A stretch of 64,000 nucleotides of DNA from Roseomonas genomospecies 6 (GTDB lineage: Bacteria; Pseudomonadota; Alphaproteobacteria; Azospirillales; Azospirillaceae). Below the pieces are notes generated by a model. That model was given only the letters and a program-made list of their open reading frames with translations, did no database searches and had not been told where the DNA came from. The stretch is from the NCBI RefSeq assembly GCF_008365375.1, contig NZ_QOKW01000014.1:105987-169986 (forward strand). Direction: 5' to 3'. The translations under genes and the position numbers were made by a program. This document shows positions 7,536 through 15,753 of the stretch, piece by piece; within the stretch, counting starts at the first letter, position 1, and each line of letters starts with the position of its first letter.

Positions 7536-10500
7536 CTACTGCCAGAAGCTCTCGATCGACTGAAGGGGAATGGAATCCTGGCCGTAGCGCAGGTCGGCCA
7601 CGCATTCGGCGGCTTCCCGGTCCGCGCCCGGCGCCACTCGGCGGAGTGTCTCCTCCAGCTTGCCGCCGAAGGCGTCGAACGCGGCGTCAAGGCGGATCTG
7701 ACCGGTCTGCGCGTCGTACAGAGCGACGGAGGACGGGAAGCGCGACAGGCCGGGATCATGGGCCAGCAGATTGGCCCAGCGGCTGCCGATCCGGCCCCAC
7801 AGGCTGTCTGCCGATCCGAACAGGGGCAGGGCCTCCAGCGCCGCCGGGTCCAGGCCGATCTTCCAGGCGGGATCGGTGAGGACGGCCGTCACGCGGCTGC
7901 GCAGCCGGTCGCGGAGTTGCCCCAGCGAGTCCGCGGTCATGCTCCCGGCTTCCATCGGGAAGCTCTCCAGCACGGCCTTGTCGGCGTCGGCAAAGTCGCT
8001 CCAGGGAAGGGGCCGGGAAACGGGATCACCCCGCAGCGTCCGCACCATGGCCTCGATGCGGTCGAGCGGCGCGTCGGGATCGCCCAGCGTGTCGCCGATC
8101 GGCTTCAGGCAGCGCAGCAGAGAAACGGCGGCCCGTCCGTCTGGATGCTCGGCCAGATGGGCGTGGATCATCGCGTCGGACGCGGTGAGGAAATCGTTCA
8201 GATGGATACGCCCCGTCAGGCCGGCGGTGAGTGCCCCGATCCGCTCGCCGATCAGGCGGTCGAGGTCTGTCACGTCGCCGTCGGAAAGCGCCGTCCGGAC
8301 GGCTTCCCACAGGGCGCGGTCCATGATGGGGACGCCGATCCCGTACAACGTGCCGGCGATCCGTCCGTCCGGCGCGCACAGCGGTTGGAAGGCCGGGATC
8401 GCCGCCGCCGACATGGGGTAATCCAGAACGATGGTCCGGGCGTGCAGCCCCGACTGCTTCAGTGGCTCCACGATGCAGAGGGCCATCGCCTCCACCGTCC
8501 ATGGCCCCGGCGACAGACAGTCGATGCCGCCGCTTCCCTGGTTGACGACCAGCAGATCCAGGGTCCGGCCCGTGACCTCCTTGGTGAGGCGCGAAAGCCG
8601 CTGCGCGACCTCCAGCGGATTGGCGCCCAGCGTGATTCGCGCGGAGAGGTCGGGATAGTAGCTCCGCGGGTACTCGGCGGCGGCGCCCTGCGCCAGCTCC
8701 GCGCTGCTCAGCATCAGATGACGGCACCGGCCCTCGCGCAGCGCCTCCACCCACGGGGCGGCGGCCTCCGGCGCGTCGTCGCGCAGGCCGGCGTCGATCA
8801 GGGCGTTCAGCGTCGCGGTCAGCCGGCTGTGGACGGCGCAATCGTCCGTCTGCGCCACGCTTTCGGAGAGCGACCGGATCGTCTCGGACAGGGCGGTGAC
8901 GGGCAGCCCGTCGACCAGCGACGGGTACGGCGCGCCCTGCGCGGCAGGTGTCGTGGAGACCGTGGCCACGGTCGGGCGGTAGCGGAAGGGGGCGAGGTCC
9001 GCCTCGGCGTTCCAGGCAATGGTCAATCCCCTGTCGCCGCGATCCAGCGCGAAACCGCCGGGGTGGCCGATCAGCCAATCCTCGATGAGGGTGGCGGCGG
9101 CGGTGAGGATCTCGTTCGGCTGGCGCCCGCCCTTGCCGTCCTGGAGAAGGAGAGCGACGGGGGCCGCCGATGCGCCATAGCCCTTTTCCGGCCAGCAATG
9201 GTCCAGATGCAGCGCCGCGGCCCAGGGACCGTCGATCACCGGCTGGACGGGCGGATCGGACAGCGCCTCCGCCGGGGAGGGCCGGGCGGTGAGATGCCGC
9301 AGCAGCTTTTTCGTGTCGCCGGAGCAGGTGCGCAGGAAGGACGCGCGCTCCTTCAGATGGCTTTCCATCGTCGCCGACACCCACAGGCCGAATCCCACCG
9401 CGTTCGCGATGGCCGTGGCCCCGTCGCTCCAGTCGCCCCGCTGGCTGGCGGCCTCGATGGCGTCGAAGACCGCCGCGGGAAGGGCGGTCCGATCCGCGTA
9501 GCCCGGAACCTTGGCGGCGAACCAGCCGTCGAAGGCCGCCGCCAGCGCCGTGTCCGTGGCAAACCCGTAGCCCTGGCAGACCTGCTCCAGGATCACGACG
9601 AGAAGCCGCCGCACCGTGGCGTCGCCAAGCCCGTCGATGGCCTTCAGGGACAGAGGCGCCACGTCTTCCCGGATGCGGGCGCGGATGGCGGAGATGCCGT
9701 CCGTCGTGGCCTGATCCTGTTTGGCCAGCAGGTCGTACAGCCGCTGGATCAGCGCCGGTGCGGCGTCCTGCGGCCGGGTCGTGGACCGGCACAGGGTGTT
9801 GACCGCCCACAGGGCCGAGGTGATGCGGTAGGCCGGCCCGGGTCGCGGCAGGCCGTTCTCGATCCGCACGTCGCCCGTGAAGCGCCGCCACTGCTGCCGA
9901 AGGGCCGGCGTGCCATGGCGCGGAATGGCCACATCGACCAGCACGGCGGCGCAGACGTTGCGTCCGTACTCCGCCGCATCCCGGTCCGTGCCGGACTCCA
10001 TCCCGCCGCTCACCCTCATCTCCGCCCATTCGTCCGCCGGGCTTACCGCGGGGGCCGCGCCGTTCAGCCGGTGCAGCAGCCCGTACAGCTCCAGCTTGAG
10101 GGGGAACAGCGCCATGAGAAGGGCATTGTGCAGGCGCTGGAACAGGGCGAACCAGGCCGGCGCCGGAAGGCCGGGGTCGATGAGAAGCTGCGCGGTCCAT
10201 CCGCCGGCGCCTTTGGTCCCTTCCTCCATCACGACGAACAGGCTGTGGCCGGACGGGTCGATCTCCGCCATCCGCTGCGCCAGCGTCCGCATCCGGCCGC
10301 GCAGCCAGTCCGCCAGTTGGGGATAGCCGCCGTTCAGCAGGCGGGTCAGCGCGCGGTCGGCGGCGGCCAGACGATCCGCGGGAAGCCGGGCGTCGTAGCG
10401 GACCTTGAAGCGGATCGCGAGCCGCAGGCGGTAGGCGGTTTCGGCGGCGTAGGACAAATGGACGCCGGCGGCGGCCTGTGCGGCCTCGTCCAGCGTGTTG

Positions 10501-11174
10501 GCGATCCGGGCGATGCCCGCCGCGATGGCCTTCCCCTTGTCCAAGGCCTTGCTCTTTTCCAAGGTCTTCGCCGCCGCCATTTCCTGGTCGAGGCCGAGAA
10601 GCTGGCGCCGCTCCTCCGCGAAGGGGGCGGTGCCGCCCGCCTCCGCCGGTCCCGCCAGGGCCTCGGTCAGCGGCAGCAGGATGTCCCGGGCGCCGCGCAG
10701 CGGGCGGGAGATGGCGTCGTCCTCGATGGACTGGCTTTCCTTGGCCTCGCCGACAGCGCGCAACGCCTGCTTCAGCAGGAGGCGGGCGCCGTCCAGCCGG
10801 TCGTCGGGAAGCGGAAACCGCTCACCCTCGTAGACCGAACCGGGCGGCACGCCCAGCAGAGACGGGGTTCCGTCCCCCATGACGAACAGCCGGTCCATGG
10901 CACTGGCTTCAACAGCCATGCGCTCTTCGGGCGCGCCGATCCCGAAGGCGGCCCCGCGCACCATCCCCAGCCAGGCGGTCTGGAACGGCTGGAGCGGGTG
11001 GACGGCGGCGGCGGTCCATCCCCGCAGGGAGTCGCGCTGGGAGGCCGCCGCCACCGGCAGATTCAGCACCTGCGTCGCGGCGGCGGCGACCGCGTCCAGG
11101 CTCCCCTTCACCGGGGTGAGCGGCGGGATTTCGGGCGCGACAACGATCAGTTTCCGGCGCGTGCGGGACGGCAT
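7536..11174 (-). CDS. Large 1212-aa unknown protein of the R-body locus
   Basis: This is a very large protein with no domain I can name. It has no signal peptide or obvious membrane segment, so it is probably cytoplasmic. It begins MPSRTRRKLIVVAPEIPPL and is mostly alternating helix and strand with many hydrophobic repeats. A lysine/alanine-rich helical patch (KTLEKSKALDKGKAIAAG, near residue 200) is the only low-complexity spot. Base composition matches the reb genes upstream and not the AT-rich gene downstream. The start follows GAAGGA at normal spacing. It reads from the same strand as the reb genes, 138 bases after the 175-aa gene, so a role in R-body assembly, cargo or control is inferred from position alone. 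Confidence 0.85.
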   Translation of the reverse strand: MPSRTRRKLIVVAPEIPPLTPVKGSLDAVAAAATQVLNLPVAAASQRDSLRGWTAAAVHPLQPFQTAWLGMVRGAAFGIGAPEERMAVEASAMDRLFVMGDGTPSLLGVPPGSVYEGERFPLPDDRLDGARLLLKQALRAVGEAKESQSIEDDAISRPLRGARDILLPLTEALAGPAEAGGTAPFAEERRQLLGLDQEMAAAKTLEKSKALDKGKAIAAGIARIANTLDEAAQAAAGVHLSYAAETAYRLRLAIRFKVRYDARLPADRLAAADRALTRLLNGGYPQLADWLRGRMRTLAQRMAEIDPSGHSLFVVMEEGTKGAGGWTAQLLIDPGLPAPAWFALFQRLHNALLMALFPLKLELYGLLHRLNGAAPAVSPADEWAEMRVSGGMESGTDRDAAEYGRNVCAAVLVDVAIPRHGTPALRQQWRRFTGDVRIENGLPRPGPAYRITSALWAVNTLCRSTTRPQDAAPALIQRLYDLLAKQDQATTDGISAIRARIREDVAPLSLKAIDGLGDATVRRLLVVILEQVCQGYGFATDTALAAAFDGWFAAKVPGYADRTALPAAVFDAIEAASQRGDWSDGATAIANAVGFGLWVSATMESHLKERASFLRTCSGDTKKLLRHLTARPSPAEALSDPPVQPVIDGPWAAALHLDHCWPEKGYGASAAPVALLLQDGKGGRQPNEILTAAATLIEDWLIGHPGGFALDRGDRGLTIAWNAEADLAPFRYRPTVATVSTTPAAQGAPYPSLVDGLPVTALSETIRSLSESVAQTDDCAVHSRLTATLNALIDAGLRDDAPEAAAPWVEALREGRCRHLMLSSAELAQGAAAEYPRSYYPDLSARITLGANPLEVAQRLSRLTKEVTGRTLDLLVVNQGSGGIDCLSPGPWTVEAMALCIVEPLKQSGLHARTIVLDYPMSAAAIPAFQPLCAPDGRIAGTLYGIGVPIMDRALWEAVRTALSDGDVTDLDRLIGERIGALTAGLTGRIHLNDFLTASDAMIHAHLAEHPDGRAAVSLLRCLKPIGDTLGDPDAPLDRIEAMVRTLRGDPVSRPLPWSDFADADKAVLESFPMEAGSMTADSLGQLRDRLRSRVTAVLTDPAWKIGLDPAALEALPLFGSADSLWGRIGSRWANLLAHDPGLSRFPSSVALYDAQTGQIRLDAAFDAFGGKLEETLRRVAPGADREAAECVADLRYGQDSIPLQSIESFWQ

Positions 11175-11312
11175 GCGGGATGTCCTTCGGCTCGGTTTGG
11201 TGCTCGGTTCGGGGCTTTGCGGGAACGGCTCCGCCCCGCACGCCCCGGGAAGCCGCCCTGCGGTGCGGTCCCTCCGGTGCGGCCCCTCCGGTGCGGCAGG
11301 TCGGCGGCGGCC

Positions 11313-11840
11313 TTACAGGGCCGGATCGCCTTTGCTGTTCATCGCCCGTGCGATCTGGGCGCTGGCCGCGGCCATGGCCTGCTGCGCCGCCTCGCTGGCC
11401 GCGGCGACGGCCTTCTGCTGCTGCTCGCTGGCCTGCTGCATCGCCTGCCCGCCGGCCCCGCCGCTGGCCTGAAGCGCCTGGGACATCGCCTCGTTCGCCT
11501 TGGACATGGCGCTGTGCTCGTCGGCGTCGCCGCCGGGGTGCGCGGTCAGGCCGGGGATCGACTCCACCGCATGGCCGGCGAGCTGGATGGCCTGTTCGAC
11601 GGCGGCCAGAGCCTGTTCGGCGGCGTCGCTCACGCTCTTGACCGCGTGGTCGAGCAGCGCGCTGGCGATTTCGGCGGGCGTCTTCGCACCCGGTTCGAAG
11701 GGCGACGTGTCGGGCGGCGGAGCCGGCGGCGCCTCCGGCACGCCGGGGACCGCCGCAGGCGGTGGAGCCGGAGTTTCGGGCGCCGCCGGAGCGGCCGCCG
11801 TTTCAACTGTCGGGCTGCTGGGGGGCTGGGAAACGCCCAT
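11313..11840 (-). CDS. 175-aa proline-rich protein with an Ala/Gln helical tail, R-body locus
   Basis: The N-terminal 55 residues are a Pro/Ala-rich disordered stretch. The C-terminal 120 are strongly helical and Ala/Gln-rich (ASEQQQKAVAAASEAAQQ). The tail recalls the ALANAAHNAT...QQQ helices of the RebB proteins encoded upstream, so it may be a distant RebB-like structural or partner protein. A clear AAGGAG ribosome site precedes the ATG at 11840. It sits between the 362-aa and 1212-aa genes on the same strand. No family assignment is safe. Confidence 0.75.
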   Translation of the reverse strand: MGVSQPPSSPTVETAAAPAAPETPAPPPAAVPGVPEAPPAPPPDTSPFEPGAKTPAEIASALLDHAVKSVSDAAEQALAAVEQAIQLAGHAVESIPGLTAHPGGDADEHSAMSKANEAMSQALQASGGAGGQAMQQASEQQQKAVAAASEAAQQAMAAASAQIARAMNSKGDPAL

Positions 11841-11926
11841 CCTTCGATCTCCTTCGTCCGGTTCGGTCTTGCGGTGCGGATGCCGGGGCCGTCTGCGGCT
11901 TCGCCTGGGGTGGATCGGGCGGCGGG

Positions 11927-13015
11927 TCAGGCGGCGGTGGCGGTGGTGGCGGTGGCGGTGACGGTGGAGGCGGCGGGGGGATCGGGCCGAAAGCAGCGCA
12001 GCGAGATCACCCCCGCGGCCCCCATCTGAATCTCCGCCTGAATGCCCTTGCCGAAGACGGGGAAGAGGCAGGAGGCGCCGTCCTGTCCCATGATGCCGCG
12101 CTGCGGCGGCGTCGCCGACAGCAGGGCCTGCGCCCCGGCCAGATAGCTGGTCACCAGCACCCGCACGGCGTCGCCGGTCTCGTCCCTGAAGGCGGTGTCG
12201 CGGACGACCTGCAAGGCCCCGTCGGACAGGCGGGCGAAGCCGATCACCCGCCCGCGCTTCTGCCAGTTGGAGACGGCCATCGCCACCTCCGCCGGGGCGG
12301 CCAGCGGGCCGACCTGCGGGCATTCCAGAAAGCCGAACAACTGCGGCAGGATGGTTTCCAGCGCAGCGGCGGCCCTCTTCTTGCGGTCGTCCGGCGTGGC
12401 GGTCAGGGCGCCGAGCCGGTTCACGTAGATCAGGTAGAACTGATAGTAATCCGCGAATTCCTGCACGGTCCGCGCCTGATCCACCGCGAAGGCGGCGGCT
12501 TCCTTCTGAAGCTCGGGGTTGGCGGTTCCCTGGCTTTCCTTGCGGTAGAGCAGCTCCTGCACGGCCAGTTGCTCGTCGAAGCCCATGAACTGGAAGACCG
12601 GAGCCCCGGAGACCCCCAGCCCGTCGAGGAAGGACGCGCCGGCGGCGAAGTCGTCCTGGGTCAGCAGATTGTGGTCCGCGAGGATGCGCTTGACCTGGGC
12701 CGAGACCGTGGCGCTGGTGTTGCCGGATTCGGCGTCGGCCAGCGTGCGCAGGCTGTCCACCCCCAGAGTCATCAGCTTCACCGGGCTGACCATCAGCTTC
12801 ATCGTGGGCAGCAGGGCCAGCCGCGTCGCGTGAAGACCCTGCTGGACCTGCTCCACCAGGGTGCTCTCGTCCGGGAAGTCGTAGCGCGGACCGGCGTTGC
12901 TGATGGCCCAGTCGAGCCACTCCGACCCGCCATCGATGAAGGCGAGCGCAAGCCGCCCCAGGTCGGTCAGACCGGCGCGGTTCTGGATCATCTTTTTGGC
13001 GACAGAGACGGTCAT
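11927..13015 (-). CDS. 362-aa unknown protein of the R-body locus
   Basis: The family is unrecognised. The protein is soluble by eye, mostly helical through residue about 230, and ends in a Thr/Ala tail (TVTATATTATAA). There is no signal peptide. It starts 22 bases after the stop of a RebB-like gene, which implies co-transcription with the reb genes. The ribosome site is weak. An overlapping longer frame on the same strand is a shadow. A structural accessory or chaperone role for R-body assembly is a guess from context. Confidence 0.8.
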   Translation of the reverse strand: MTVSVAKKMIQNRAGLTDLGRLALAFIDGGSEWLDWAISNAGPRYDFPDESTLVEQVQQGLHATRLALLPTMKLMVSPVKLMTLGVDSLRTLADAESGNTSATVSAQVKRILADHNLLTQDDFAAGASFLDGLGVSGAPVFQFMGFDEQLAVQELLYRKESQGTANPELQKEAAAFAVDQARTVQEFADYYQFYLIYVNRLGALTATPDDRKKRAAAALETILPQLFGFLECPQVGPLAAPAEVAMAVSNWQKRGRVIGFARLSDGALQVVRDTAFRDETGDAVRVLVTSYLAGAQALLSATPPQRGIMGQDGASCLFPVFGKGIQAEIQMGAAGVISLRCFRPDPPAASTVTATATTATAA

Positions 13016-13037
13016 GGTGGGGACACCTGCGTAAGGG

Positions 13038-13388
13038 TCAGCTTGAAGGGAAGCTCTTCAGGACCGTGGAGGCCGCGGTACCGATGCTGGAGAAGTCGCT
13101 GGCGGCGCTCGTCATCATTCCCTGCGCCTGGGTCAGGGCGGTGACGTATTTGGGGTCGCCGGTCGCCAGAAGCTGCGCCATCGCCACGCCGATCGCCGTG
13201 GTGGCGATGGTCGAGACGTTGCGCAACGTGTCCGTCGCGTCCTGCACGGCCATGGCCGTGGACTGGGCGACCGCCTGATAGGCCTTTCCCGCGCCGCTGG
13301 CGGTGATGACCTGCTGGCTCATCGTCGCCGTCTGCGTCTGGTTTATGACGTCAATGATCTGGGCATTGACCTTCGTGGGCTCCGACAT
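13038..13388 (-). CDS. Divergent RebB-like protein, 116 aa
   Basis: The N-terminus VNAQIIDVINQTQT parallels VNDQITDSVTQANT of the main RebB proteins. It is followed by AYQAVAQSTAMAVQDAT, matching the Ala-rich helix ATAQALANAAHNAT, and then ATTAIGVAMAQLL. The protein is longer than classical RebB by about 25 residues at the C-terminus. RebB-family proteins polymerise into R-bodies, coiled ribbons that extend at low pH. The ribosome site AAGGAG is strong. It is likely a minor or capping subunit of the ribbon, by inference. Confidence 0.72.
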   Translation of the reverse strand: MSEPTKVNAQIIDVINQTQTATMSQQVITASGAGKAYQAVAQSTAMAVQDATDTLRNVSTIATTAIGVAMAQLLATGDPKYVTALTQAQGMMTSAASDFSSIGTAASTVLKSFPSS

Positions 13389-13449
13389 GAAGGCTCCTTG
13401 GTCGTTGCGGCCGGGGAGGCCGGGCGCTGTGGGTTGGGCGCGGCGTCAA

Positions 13450-14001
13450 TCAGGCCGTGCCGCCGGAGACGGTGCTGTTTCCGGTACCGCCGGAGACGGT
13501 GCTGTTTCCGGTGCCGCTGGAGACGGTGCTGTTTCCGGTGCCGCTGGAGACGGTGCTGTTCCCGGTACCGCTGGAGACGGTGCTGTTCCCGGTGCCGCTG
13601 GAAACGGTGCTGTTTCCGGTGCCGCTGGATACAGTGCTGTTCCCGGTACCGCCGGTGACCGTGGAGGGCAGCGTGGTGAGCGAGGTCGTCAGCAGCGGGG
13701 TCAGCGGCTGCAGGGGCGCCGCATTGCCTCCGGAAGTGGACGAGCCCGAGGGCGGGGGCGGCGGCGTGGTGGGGAAGGGCACGGACAGCATCTTGGCGCA
13801 GGCGGCGGTGACCGCGGCGGAATTGACCATGCCGGCGTTCTGCTGGCGGTGGACGGCGTTGTGCATCGCCATGCCGAGCGTCTCGACCATCACGGCGTCG
13901 AGCATCGCGAAGGACTGCGCGGGGGACTGTCCCGTCAGAAGCGTGACGATGTCCGACGTCGCGTCGATCACCTGCGTGTTCATGGTGCCTTCGTCGCTCA
14001 T
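13450..14001 (-). CDS. RebB-like protein with seven GTGNSTVSS-type repeats, 183 aa
   Basis: Residues 1-80 keep the RebB layout: MNTQVIDATSDIV, then AMHNAVHRQQNAG, then AAVTAACAKML. A Pro-rich linker (PPPPPSGSS) follows. The C-terminus is seven 9-residue repeats of the form GTGNSTVSS, encoded by a 27-bp minisatellite. The start overlaps the previous gene's stop (ATGA), so the two are translationally coupled; a second ATG six codons in is an alternative. A repeat of this kind could form an extended surface or adhesive tail. Repeat number may vary between strains. Confidence 0.78.
   Translation of the reverse strand: MSDEGTMNTQVIDATSDIVTLLTGQSPAQSFAMLDAVMVETLGMAMHNAVHRQQNAGMVNSAAVTAACAKMLSVPFPTTPPPPPSGSSTSGGNAAPLQPLTPLLTTSLTTLPSTVTGGTGNSTVSSGTGNSTVSSGTGNSTVSSGTGNSTVSSGTGNSTVSSGTGNSTVSGGTGNSTVSGGTA
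13457..13648. repeat. 27-bp minisatellite, about 7 copies
   Basis: Tandem units of 27 bases, consensus GGTGCCGCTGGAGACGGTGC then TGTTTCC on the plus strand, differ at only a few positions (GGTACC/GGTGCC, GCC/GCT, TTT/TTC). They lie inside a RebB-like gene and stay in frame, encoding GTGNSTVSS on the minus strand. A unit length divisible by three means copy-number changes alter length without frameshift. Confidence 0.92.
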
Positions 14002-14231
14002 GATTGTGCGGTTCCCTTGGTGATGATCAGCGTGAGGACCTGGGCGAGCGCGGCTTCGGTGATGACCTGGGCGCGCTGCTGGTTGGCGACGGCGTTCTGC
14101 ATGGCCAGGCCGATGCTGTCGGCCATGGCGACGTAGGTCATGTCCATCGCCAGGGATGGGGTCAGGCCAAGCGGTATCGCCGTGTTCGCCGCGACCGATC
14201 CGGCAGGGCCGGCGGAGGCTCCGTCGGGCAT
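13998..14231 (-). CDS. Short divergent RebB-like protein, 77 aa
   Basis: The core LTPSLAMDMTYVAMADSIGL followed by AMQNAVANQQRAQVITEAAL follows the RebB pattern APAIAMGNLFQATAQALANA then AHNATNAQQQSYV. The QQ and the helix periodicity are preserved. The N-terminus is Gly/Ala-rich instead of FPTAVN. AGGAGTTC precedes the ATG. Its stop overlaps the start of the repeat-bearing RebB-like gene. It is probably a structural R-body subunit or assembly variant. Confidence 0.72.
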   Translation of the reverse strand: MPDGASAGPAGSVAANTAIPLGLTPSLAMDMTYVAMADSIGLAMQNAVANQQRAQVITEAALAQVLTLIITKGTAQS

Positions 14232-14354
14232 TCGCGAACTCCTGCGGACACGGTCCTATGCGCGACCGGGCGCTTCAACCTGCGATGGGGGCCTGTAATG
14301 GAGGCTGCGGCGGAGGCCGCCCCCGGTTTCCCGGAGGCGGCCCGCCGTCTCTCC

Positions 14355-14627
14355 TTAGGAGAGGCCCAGGATCTGGGTGGTGGCGACGCCGGTCGAGGCC
14401 GTGTCGACCGAGTACAGCGTCGACAGGCCCTGCGTGGTGGCCGCCTGCATCACCACGTAGGACTGCTGCTGGTTGTTCGTGGCGTTGTGGGCCGCGTTCG
14501 ACAGCGCCTGGCTGGTGGCGACGAACAGGTTGCCCATCGCGACGGCCGGGGCGTCGCCCAGGACCTTGGTGTTGACCTGGGAGACCGAGTCCGTGATCTG
14601 GTTGTTCAGGGCGGTCGGGAAAGCCAT
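14355..14627 (-). CDS. rebB: RebB-family R-body protein, copy 4
   Basis: This 90-aa RebB-family protein (R-body building block) has the hallmark sequence MAFPTALNNQITDSVSQ, then KVLGDAPAVAMGNLF, then QALSNAAHNATNNQQQSY, then AATTQGLSTLYSVDTAS. A strong AAGGAG precedes the ATG. It differs from copies 1 and 2 at a modest number of positions, including AMGNLFVATSQ. R-body ribbons in other bacteria need more than one RebB-like subunit, and the tandem copies here fit that. It is co-directional with the other rebB copies. Confidence 0.9.
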   Translation of the reverse strand: MAFPTALNNQITDSVSQVNTKVLGDAPAVAMGNLFVATSQALSNAAHNATNNQQQSYVVMQAATTQGLSTLYSVDTASTGVATTQILGLS

Positions 14628-14722
14628 CGTGTTTGCTCCTTACATCGGATGTTGCGTTGGTTCGAGGCCAAAGCGCCGGCGGCGGGCGGCGGACGGCGGC
14701 GGGTGCCGCGTCCGCCGTCCGG

Positions 14723-14989
14723 TCAGCCGAGGAGCTTCGACGTGGCGGCGCCGGTGGTCGCGGTGTCGATGGAGTAGAGCATCGCGACGCCGGTCGTCGT
14801 GGCGGCCTGCGCCGTGACGTACATCTGCTGCTGCGCCAGGGTCGCGTTGTGGGCCGCGTTGGCCAGCGCCTGGGCGGTGGCCTGATACAGGTTGCCCATG
14901 GCGATCGCCGGCGAGCTGCCAACGACCTGGACGTTGCTCTGGGCTACGGAATCGGTGATCTGGCTGTTGACTGCCGTCGGGAAAGCCAT
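14723..14989 (-). CDS. rebB: RebB-family R-body protein, copy 3
   Basis: This 88-aa member is the most diverged of the four classical copies: MAFPTAVNSQITDSVAQSN, VVGSSPAIAMGNLYQ, ATLAQQQMYV, MLYSIDTATTGAATSKLLG. It has no signal peptide, as expected for a cytoplasmic R-body protein. AAGGAAT precedes the ATG. It lies between copies 2 and 4 with about 90 bases on each side, enough for transcript-processing signals but showing no strong terminator. Confidence 0.9.
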   Translation of the reverse strand: MAFPTAVNSQITDSVAQSNVQVVGSSPAIAMGNLYQATAQALANAAHNATLAQQQMYVTAQAATTTGVAMLYSIDTATTGAATSKLLG

Positions 14990-15080
14990 CTGACGTTATT
15001 CCTTGGCGAATGGTTCGGGATGGATGGTCGGCGGCCCGTTCCGGGCGCCCGCTGGCGCCCGGAACGGGCCGGTCGGCTCA

Positions 15081-15350
15081 TCAGGCTCCCAGGATCGACT
15101 TGGTGGCGACGCCGGTGGAGGCGGTGTCGATCGAGTAGAGCGTGGCGACGCCCATGGTGGTGGCCGCCTGCATGGTCACGTAGGACTGCTGCTGGTTGTT
15201 CGTGGCGTTGTGGGCCGCGTTGGCCAGCGCCTGGGCCGTGGCCTGGAACAGGTTGCCCATGGCGATCGCCGGGGCGTCGCCCAGAACCTTGGTGTTGGCC
15301 TGGGTGACGGAATCGGTGATCTGGTCGTTCACGGCGGTCGGGAAAGCCAT
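15081..15350 (-). CDS. rebB: RebB-family R-body protein, copy 2
   Basis: This 89-aa protein differs from copy 1 at only about four of the first 87 residues (Asn for Ala before QQQ, Met for Ala, Met for Gln, Ser for Thr). Such closeness indicates recent duplication or gene conversion. It carries the full RebB pattern KVLGDAPAIAMGNLFQATAQ. GAGGACG precedes the ATG. Confidence 0.92.
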   Translation of the reverse strand: MAFPTAVNDQITDSVTQANTKVLGDAPAIAMGNLFQATAQALANAAHNATNNQQQSYVTMQAATTMGVATLYSIDTASTGVATKSILGA

Positions 15351-15462
15351 TTGTTCGTCCTCGTCGGTTGTCTGACGCCCGCCCGCCGCCCGTCATGGAA
15401 AGGCGGGGTGGCGCAGTGGGGTTGGATCGGGGTTGGATCGGCAGTGGCGCGGCGGGGACGGC

Positions 15463-15753
15463 TTACGAGCCGAGGCCCTTGACGCCGGTGCTCAGGATGC
15501 TCTTCGTCGCCACGCCGGTGGTGGCGGTGTCGATCGAGTAGAGCGTGGCCACGCCCTGGGTGGTGGCGGCCTGCGCGGTCACGTAGGACTGCTGCTGGGC
15601 GTTGGTGGCGTTGTGGGCCGCGTTGGCCAGCGCCTGGGCCGTGGCCTGGAACAGATTGCCCATGGCGATCGCCGGAGCGTCGCCCAGAACCTTGGTGTTG
15701 GCCTGGGTGACGGAATCGGTGATCTGGTCGTTCACGGCGGTCGGAAATGCCAT
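15463..15753 (-). CDS. rebB: RebB-family R-body protein, copy 1 (first gene of the locus)
   Basis: This 96-aa RebB protein is the promoter-proximal gene of the R-body locus. It has the shared core MAFPTAVNDQITDSVTQANT and a slightly longer C-terminus ending STGVKGLGS. GAGGAAA precedes the ATG. In Caedibacter and Azorhizobium, RebB homologues assemble into insoluble ribbons that unroll when acidified and can rupture membranes. The upstream divergent region carries paired repeats that could bind a regulator. Confidence 0.92.
   Translation of the reverse strand: MAFPTAVNDQITDSVTQANTKVLGDAPAIAMGNLFQATAQALANAAHNATNAQQQSYVTAQAATTQGVATLYSIDTATTGVATKSILSTGVKGLGS

Noticed and set aside
7506..12029. 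Plus-strand open frame of about 1507 codons opposite the 1212-aa gene
   Set aside because: It reads as repetitive Gly/Arg/Gln translation with no motif and lies antisense to a coherent protein and the reb-linked genes.
13457..13648. CRISPR-like repeat array
   Set aside because: Units are contiguous with no spacers and are in frame inside a coding gene; no cas genes nearby.
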